Source: JBFLVQ01 sp040758525 (GTDB lineage: Bacteria; Acidobacteriota; Blastocatellia; Chloracidobacteriales; JADJPF01). Taken from it: a stretch of 10,838 nt of DNA. The notes under the pieces are model-generated. The model saw only the letters and a list, made by a program, of their open reading frames with translations, did no database searches and was not told the origin of the DNA. Positions within the stretch are counted from its first letter, which is position 1. The number at the start of each line of letters is the position of its first letter. A program made the position numbers and the translations under genes. Below, one piece after another: positions 6,343 to 10,838 of this stretch. Where the stretch lies: the NCBI GenBank assembly GCA_040758525.1, contig JBFLVQ010000303.1, forward strand, positions 1-10,838. The letters are read 5' to 3'.

Positions 6343-9336
6343 TTAAAATGTAAACTTCACTCCAATTTGAAATTGACGCGGGGAAAAAGCATTGCGGAAG
6401 CGATCCGCAGTGGCAACAAAACGACCGCCTTCCTTGGGTGGTAATACAAAGCGTCCTTGTGCATCGGGCGGGAAGATACGATCTAGTTCACTGATGTTGA
6501 CACGATTAAACATATTGAACACTTCTACAATGCCTTGCACACGGTAGCGATCTTTGATTGTCACAGTGCGTGTTAAACGCAAATCCACATTAGCAAATCC
6601 TGGTGAAATACCGGCATTACGCCCTAACCCAGCAGGTCGATCCCCTGGGGGGAAATCGCCACTACGATTGAGATCTGCTCCTGCCAGCAGATTGTATGGC
6701 CGACCAGAATTGAGATTGACAATAGTAGAGAGTTGGAAGTCCCGCAAGAATGGGTTCTGTGTGTAACTAAGCTCCCAACTACCTGAAATAACTACACGCT
6801 GGCGTACATCCTGCAAGGAGAGTGCACGTTCATTGCGCGGCTGCAATGAATCATCGGTCTCACTAATGTCTGGCCGTATATCAATAAAATTATCTATCGT
6901 CTTAGAGACTGTGTAGTTGGCCAAAAAGCCTACACGATTGCTTAAGCGCCGGTTAAACGAGATTGTGAAACCATGGAAATAGCTGTCATAAGCGGACTCA
7001 AACTCGGTAATATCGCCTTTGCTAGGATCAACCCGACCAATCAGGGTACTCTCTACTGGATTGGTAGTAGGACGCACAATCGGATTGATATTACGCTGCC
7101 CTAGCAGCCTGATACCACGTACAAATTGATAACTCCCAGAGAGCGCAGCATTATTGCCAAACAGGTAGTCAAAGCCGAAATTCACCTGTTGTGTATAGCT
7201 GTTACGTGTACTAGGAGCATAGGTGAAGATCTGGCTGAATTGAGGAATAAAGTTTAGCCCAGGGGGGAGTTGATTTGAATCTGGGAAGTTATGACCTGGT
7301 CGTGAGAATGGCAATACCGAGAAAGGAAAAGGCGTAACGCCCAGTTTGATAGTGCTATTGGTGAGTCCAACAATAAAAGAAGGACCAGTAACAGCAGTGG
7401 CAAAAAAGAGTCCATAGGCGCCATGCACACTAAGTTTTGGTAACCGCTCAGGTCGATAAGAGAAAGCGAGTCGGGGACTGAAATTACCATTGTTGTCGGG
7501 TACCAAATCTACTCGGTTAATATCATAACGCACACCTGCCTTGAGCACCAAGTTTGGTCTTATCTTGATATCATCCTGGAAGAAAGTAGAGAAGAGTTTG
7601 GCATTAATAACAATGCCAGTATCACCAAAGCCCTGTATATAGGCGGTTGGCAGTGATAGATTAGCGAGTGGCACTCCTGTTGGGAAGCCCTGTACCATAC
7701 CTGGTAACAGACTTGATAGCAGTGTTAAAAAGCTACGTTGTTCAGGAGTACGCAAGCTGGGATCAAAAGCTTGTAGACCAGTAAAGGAAGGTAGCCCTGG
7801 CATACCCGTCAAAGCGCTGAAATTGATCGGTAGGAAAAGCGCAAAACCACCGCCAAAGATCGGTACTTTTGTCTTTAGATCAGGTGTGCTGTAGTAGTTG
7901 AAATCCACACCAAATTTCATCTGATGGCGACCACGTGTTAGTGAAACATTATCGATTATCTGATAAAGCTTAAGCTCGCGTGGTTGTGGAGAGAAAGTGC
8001 TGCGTCCAAAAGTAGCTAAGCCTTCGGGAGAAACCAGACGTATCTGTGGACCACCCTCTAATGGTAAGACATTCTGATCGCGGCGACTGTAGAAGAAACG
8101 TGTCTCATTAACCAGATTTAACTTTGTACTAATGTAGGTATTATTAGCGGCAACAGTGTTATCATCCAACTTCTGTATACCACCATTGGTCTCGCCAATC
8201 AGTCCGCCAAAAGGCTCTAATGCGCCATTGTAAGAGCCGCCAAAGTTATAACGTACCCAAAGCGTATCATTGGCGCCTATACGTGCATCCATACGTGCTA
8301 ACACCGAAGTTGTACCGATCGAGAATGGTATGGGACCATTGCGTAGCACAAAACCTAACTGGTTGGCAGAGCGGACCGTCTGATCGCCAATTGTGACAAA
8401 GTTGTTCTGTTTGATTGAGAGCCGCTCAAAAGAGGTGAAGAAGAAAGCCTTGTCCTTCTTGATCGGACCACTTAAAGTAGTACCAAATTGGTACTGTTTA
8501 TAATCAGGCTTAAAAGGGGCAAAGACATCCCGGGCACTGATCTCATCATTGCGTAGGATAAAGAAGAGATTACCATGGTAATCATTAGTGCCGCCTCTCG
8601 TGACAATGTTAACAACTCCACCCAAAGCGCGGCCAAACTCCGCCGAATAGCTATTAGAAACGACTTGGAATTCTTGTACTGCATCCTGACTGAAGGTGGA
8701 GCGCACCGAACCTGTACCTAAATCATTATTGTCTAAACCATCAATGGTGATATTGTTGACACGTGCAGTCTGGCCATTAAAAGAGAGACCAGAAGTGGCA
8801 GCAGCGCCTTGTGCTGGCACACGATCAGCCACCACACGCGGAGTAGTAAGGGAGAAATCTAGAAAGTTGCGTCGATTAATAGGCAGATTGTCAATACGCT
8901 GACGATCAATATTAGTGCTTGCTTCAGTTTTTGCTTCCTCAATTATATTAGTGGTGGTGACCTCGACCACCTCTGAGGTAGCACCTACTTGTACAACAAA
9001 ATCGAGTCTAGTAGTATTACCGAGCGAGAGCTCTAATCGTGAAGTTTGAGTGGTAAACCCTTCTGCTGTCACCATTATCTCGTAAACTCCAGGTGGTAAT
9101 TGCTGCAGTAGAAATGCTCCGTCTTCACCTGTACGTGCCTCACGAATAAAATTGGTTTCACTATTTTTTGCGCTAATGCCTGCTCCTGCTATTACATTAC
9201 CTTGTTGATCAGTAACCGTGCCGGTAATGCCTGCTGTTGTGGACCCTCCTGATTGCGCCCAAACAACTGTAGATACGTGGGAAAGCAGCAGTAATAGCAA
9301 TATCAGAGTGTTGCGTAGTATGTGGTATCTCCCCAT
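6343..9336 (-). CDS. Oar-like TonB-dependent outer-membrane receptor C (complete)
   Basis: This is the first of the three paralogues in transcription order. I choose ATG 9336, giving 997 residues, the same length as receptor B. The frame is open upstream to a GTG at 9351, but that start would turn the AGGAGG ribosome-binding site into codons 2-3. From 9336 the signal peptide is MGRYHILRN, a Leu-rich core, then VVWA|QSGG (cleavage near A27). The carboxypeptidase-regulatory-like domain contains LLQQLPPGVYEI and ends in the TonB-box-like SEVVEV. The plug contains PINRRNFLDF, NNITIDGLDNND, QEFQVVSNSYS and VNIVTRGG. The barrel ends in QIGVKFTF, a good beta-signal with terminal Phe. In a hand-counted 60-residue stretch after the signal peptide, 41 residues match receptor B. 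A promoter lies upstream and a strong hairpin downstream. The role is inferred to be TonB-driven outer-membrane transport of an unknown substrate. Confidence 0.95.
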   Translation of the reverse strand: MGRYHILRNTLILLLLLLSHVSTVVWAQSGGSTTAGITGTVTDQQGNVIAGAGISAKNSETNFIREARTGEDGAFLLQQLPPGVYEIMVTAEGFTTQTSRLELSLGNTTRLDFVVQVGATSEVVEVTTTNIIEEAKTEASTNIDRQRIDNLPINRRNFLDFSLTTPRVVADRVPAQGAAATSGLSFNGQTARVNNITIDGLDNNDLGTGSVRSTFSQDAVQEFQVVSNSYSAEFGRALGGVVNIVTRGGTNDYHGNLFFILRNDEISARDVFAPFKPDYKQYQFGTTLSGPIKKDKAFFFTSFERLSIKQNNFVTIGDQTVRSANQLGFVLRNGPIPFSIGTTSVLARMDARIGANDTLWVRYNFGGSYNGALEPFGGLIGETNGGIQKLDDNTVAANNTYISTKLNLVNETRFFYSRRDQNVLPLEGGPQIRLVSPEGLATFGRSTFSPQPRELKLYQIIDNVSLTRGRHQMKFGVDFNYYSTPDLKTKVPIFGGGFALFLPINFSALTGMPGLPSFTGLQAFDPSLRTPEQRSFLTLLSSLLPGMVQGFPTGVPLANLSLPTAYIQGFGDTGIVINAKLFSTFFQDDIKIRPNLVLKAGVRYDINRVDLVPDNNGNFSPRLAFSYRPERLPKLSVHGAYGLFFATAVTGPSFIVGLTNSTIKLGVTPFPFSVLPFSRPGHNFPDSNQLPPGLNFIPQFSQIFTYAPSTRNSYTQQVNFGFDYLFGNNAALSGSYQFVRGIRLLGQRNINPIVRPTTNPVESTLIGRVDPSKGDITEFESAYDSYFHGFTISFNRRLSNRVGFLANYTVSKTIDNFIDIRPDISETDDSLQPRNERALSLQDVRQRVVISGSWELSYTQNPFLRDFQLSTIVNLNSGRPYNLLAGADLNRSGDFPPGDRPAGLGRNAGISPGFANVDLRLTRTVTIKDRYRVQGIVEVFNMFNRVNISELDRIFPPDAQGRFVLPPKEGGRFVATADRFRNAFSPRQFQIGVKFTF

Positions 9337-9342
9337 CATCAT

Positions 9343-9348
9343 CCTCCT
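9343..9348 (-). promoter_or_regulatory. Shine-Dalgarno site that decides the receptor C start
   Basis: A perfect AGGAGG on the minus strand is followed directly by three consecutive ATG codons (starting at 9342, 9339 and 9336). Only the third has normal spacing (six bases, against five in A and B). The in-frame GTG at 9351 lies in front of this site and cannot be served by it. Confidence 0.8.
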
Positions 9349-9481
9349 CACTATTTAGTTCAAAATTATTCCTTAACTTCTTACAACCGCTTGGTGGGTG
9401 AACCGGAAGCTAACTACTTTATACGAGATTTTTTATTTAGTGCTTAAAACCTGGAATGCCTTTTGAAAACCCGTATCGGCC

Positions 9482-9510
9482 ATTATACTAGATCATTCAA
9501 AAGTAACCAA
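9482..9510 (-). promoter_or_regulatory. Sigma70-like promoter of receptor C
   Basis: On the minus strand, TTGGTT (9505-9510, three of six -35 consensus bases) is followed after exactly 17 bases by a perfect TATAAT (9482-9487). The predicted start near 9475 gives a leader of about 139 bases. The rest of the 9337-9552 interval is AT-rich and shows no further gene or strong hairpin. Confidence 0.6.
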
Positions 9511-9552
9511 AATCTTTACCCAACTCTATCCCCAGATAGTAATAATATTGGT

Positions 9553-9750
9553 TTAAGACCGATCTACACTCTCACCATCACCCTCTTCCTGCATCTCTAT
9601 ATCTATGTGTTGGTGTTGTGTCTGCGATTGGCTAAGAAAGTCGCTAATACGCCCAATAAGATCTACGCGTGCACGGTCGCAGCTATGCTTTTCACCAATC
9701 ATTAAGAACGCGCCACAATTATTGCAATGGTAAGTGCGTATCTCTTTCAT
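9553..9750 (-). CDS. Small zinc-ribbon-like protein of unknown function (65 aa)
   Basis: The protein starts MKEIRTYHCNNCGAF. C9 and C12 form a CxxCG knuckle, and H22 and C24 (KHSC) supply a second pair, enough to bind one zinc ion in a ribbon-like fold. The second half (about 26-65) is polar and Gln/His/Glu-rich (QSQTQHQHIDIE) with no membrane segment, so a cytoplasmic location is expected. I prefer ATG 9750, preceded by AGGTGG about seven bases away; ATG 9768 adds six residues but has no ribosome-binding site. It lies upstream of receptor C on the same strand, with the receptor C promoter between them, so it may be separate or feed into the receptors. I do not recognise a named family. It could be a small nucleic-acid-binding or regulatory protein; that is inference from the Cys/His pattern only. 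Confidence 0.65.
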   Translation of the reverse strand: MKEIRTYHCNNCGAFLMIGEKHSCDRARVDLIGRISDFLSQSQTQHQHIDIEMQEEGDGESVDRS

Positions 9751-9831
9751 AGCAAACCCACCTGTCATAATGAGGAAGTATTTGTTGGGCTATACCCTAT
9801 TGCGCCATCTTTTGATTTTACATTTTACTCT

Positions 9832-9837
9832 ATTATA
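9832..9837 (-). promoter_or_regulatory. Possible -10 box for the zinc-ribbon gene
   Basis: This is a perfect TATAAT on the minus strand in the right orientation and position. No matching -35 or extended -10 TG is present, so it is only a candidate and would need an activator or a weak -35. Confidence 0.3.
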
Positions 9838-9974
9838 ACGCGTAATACGTCTATGATCGTTATCATTTATTTTCTCTAACGGCTGTTTCACAAGCATAGC
9901 GCACCCGAAGAACGGTTGCCAGTAGTATAGTGGAGCGGGTAATGTTAGTGTTTCGCCCAAACAGGCTATTGAAC

Positions 9975-9979
9975 AGGAG
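9975..9979 (+). promoter_or_regulatory. Shine-Dalgarno site of the glycosyltransferase
   Basis: AGGAG lies six bases before the ATG at 9986 and supports that start. Confidence 0.75.
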
Positions 9980-9985
9980 TTTGTA

Positions 9986-10838
9986 ATGAAGATTGGTCTG
10001 CCTGTAGTACAGAACTTCTCTGGCGCCGACCGTTATTTTGAACGGCTTGCCAGCGGCCTCAATCAACTTGGTTATAATGCCTCATTGATCTTCTATCCAC
10101 ATGCGCTTGAGTTCGCTTGCTGGCTGCTCAAATATGCCTTCCGGCGCCCTCTTGACTTCGATATCATACATACCAAGGCTGAATATGGGTTTGCCTTCGA
10201 TGTTGGCTCAACTCCACTAGTACTTACATTGGCACACTCAGTCTTTGATCCTGTCTACAGTAACTATAAGAGCAAACCCCAACAGGCTTATCATCAGTAT
10301 GTGCTACGACCAAATATATTGAAATCCTTAGCACAGGCTACCCGAGTAGTGACGGTAAGTGAATTTTCCCGTCAACGTATTGCCGAGGACTTTGGTTATC
10401 CACACGCTCGTGTGGTCTATAATGGTGTTGATGAGAACCAGTTTCGTCCCTTACCAGCGCGTAATGGAAACGGTCGTAAACAGGTACGCCTGCTCTTTAC
10501 TGGCAACCTGATACGCCGCAAAGGAGCAGATATACTACCTGAAGTAATGCGTCGTCTCGGTAAGGACTATCTACTCTACTACACTTGTGGGCTACGGACT
10601 AAGTCTGCTGCTCCTCCTTGTGAAAATATGAAGCCACTTGGTCGGCTTAATGATGTAGATTTAGTACAAGCTTATAATGACTGTGATATCTTCCTTTTTC
10701 CTTCTCGTTTGGAGGGATTTGGCTACCCTGTTGCGGAGGCGATGGCGTGTGCCAAGCCGGTTGTTACTACTGATTGTGCCTCAATGCCAGAACTAATTGA
10801 TGAAGGCCGCGGAGGTTATCGTTGTGAAGTCGATAATA
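9986..10838 (+). CDS. GT4-type glycosyltransferase, group 1 (3' end cut by window edge)
   Basis: The frame from ATG 9986 is open for 284 codons to the edge; family members are usually about 350-400 residues, so the C-terminal end is missing. The N-terminal acceptor domain shows the usual nucleotide-sugar-transferase pattern (SGADRYFERLASGL at 12-25, DIIHTKAE at 59-66, VVTVSEFSRQRI at 121-132, VVYNGVDENQFRP at 143-155). The C-terminal donor domain opens with LLFTGNLIRRKG (169-180) and contains FPSRLEGFGYPVAEAMAC (238-255), with the EX7E pair at E243 and E251 that contacts the nucleotide-sugar donor in GT-B retaining enzymes. It has no signal peptide and is probably cytoplasmic or membrane-associated, adding a sugar to a surface polysaccharide or lipid-linked glycan. 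Donor and acceptor cannot be read from the sequence. It diverges from the receptor group and probably begins its own unit. Confidence 0.92.
   Translation, partial: MKIGLPVVQNFSGADRYFERLASGLNQLGYNASLIFYPHALEFACWLLKYAFRRPLDFDIIHTKAEYGFAFDVGSTPLVLTLAHSVFDPVYSNYKSKPQQAYHQYVLRPNILKSLAQATRVVTVSEFSRQRIAEDFGYPHARVVYNGVDENQFRPLPARNGNGRKQVRLLFTGNLIRRKGADILPEVMRRLGKDYLLYYTCGLRTKSAAPPCENMKPLGRLNDVDLVQAYNDCDIFLFPSRLEGFGYPVAEAMACAKPVVTTDCASMPELIDEGRGGYRCEVDN

Larger units (their letters stand above)
1..9336 (-). repeat. Tandem array of three paralogous receptor genes
   Basis: Three co-oriented genes of about 3 kb each share domain order, mature N-terminus (QSGG), plug motifs and C-terminal strand. Nucleotide similarity is highest over the plug (for example around 2160-2460, 5400-5700 and 8500-8800), with many silent differences, so the duplications are old and kept by selection. 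No direct repeats or mobile-element traces border the units. Confidence 0.85.
9751..9985. other. Divergent intergenic region between the zinc-ribbon gene and the glycosyltransferase
   Basis: This 235-base AT-rich stretch should hold promoters for both directions. On the minus strand a perfect TATAAT lies at 9832-9837, 81 bases before ATG 9750, but without a recognisable -35 at 16-18 bases. On the plus strand TATAGT (9926-9931) is a possible -10 for the glycosyltransferase, again without a good -35. A short dyad ATGAT-cgtt-ATCAT lies at 9853-9866. I see no gene here; one antisense frame crossing into the glycosyltransferase looks like a shadow. Confidence 0.4.

Noticed and set aside
7254..7490. 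Leu-rich frame inside receptor C in another phase of the same strand
   Set aside because: The receptor frame is intact and conserved across this stretch; the alternative frame has no ribosome-binding site and only low-complexity Leu/Ser content.
1..9336. Phase-variation or recombination cassette (silent receptor copies shuffled by inversion)
   Set aside because: All three copies have full signal peptides, ribosome-binding sites and barrel ends. No inverted repeats flank them, no recombinase is in view, and divergence is spread evenly rather than in blocks.
9463..9705. Plus-strand 80-residue frame overlapping the zinc-ribbon gene
   Set aside because: It starts at TTG without a ribosome-binding site, overlies the receptor C promoter and looks like the complement of the zinc-ribbon gene, whose Cys/His motif is far more protein-like.
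9751..9985. tRNA, small RNA or riboswitch in the divergent intergenic region
   Set aside because: I find no cloverleaf, conserved riboswitch core or strong hairpin with a T-run; only short AT-rich promoter-like words are present.
9863..10066. Minus-strand 67-residue frame across the glycosyltransferase start
   Set aside because: It is antisense to the clearly homologous N-terminus of the glycosyltransferase and shows no motif of its own.

Overview
The window is dominated by three paralogous outer-membrane receptor genes lying head to tail on the minus strand (transcription runs right to left). They are followed on the right by a small zinc-ribbon-like gene on the same strand and by the first 284 codons of a plus-strand GT4-type glycosyltransferase that runs off the right edge. 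The receptors are of the Oar-like TonB-dependent type: signal peptide, carboxypeptidase-regulatory-like domain, plug and large beta-barrel. Expanded families of such receptors with an 'ITIDGLDNND...QEFQVVS' plug are typical of Acidobacteriota. Together with the modest GC content by eye, this suggests an acidobacterial genome, perhaps a lower-GC Blastocatellia-like lineage. That assignment is inference from family style; the window holds no marker gene.

Layout. 1-2991 (minus): receptor A, open to the left edge and missing only about five C-terminal residues and its stop. 2992-3245: receptor A leader, a good sigma70-like promoter containing a 7-bp inverted repeat, and a hairpin behind receptor B. 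3246-6239 (minus): receptor B, complete, 997 aa. 6240-6342: short intergenic region holding a perfect 15-bp hairpin. 6343-9336 (minus): receptor C, complete, 997 aa from the preferred ATG. 9337-9552: receptor C leader and promoter. 9553-9750 (minus): 65-aa zinc-ribbon-like protein. 9751-9985: divergent intergenic region. 9986-10838 (plus): glycosyltransferase, partial.

How they may work together. The receptors are too diverged at silent positions to be recent copies, yet they keep the same architecture, nearly the same length and several unusually conserved predicted loop segments, which suggests related but distinct substrates. A and C each have a perfect TATAAT box almost exactly 145 bases before the ATG. 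B has no convincing promoter of its own and sits just behind the hairpin that follows C, so B probably depends on read-through from C. No TonB/ExbB/ExbD, SusD-like partner or substrate-processing enzyme is visible, so the substrate cannot be named. The glycosyltransferase is divergent and probably begins a separate surface-polysaccharide or glycoconjugate locus. I see no mobile element, CRISPR array, tRNA or rRNA. I also found no clear sign of a new defence or mobile system; the noteworthy points concern receptor paralogy and its regulation.
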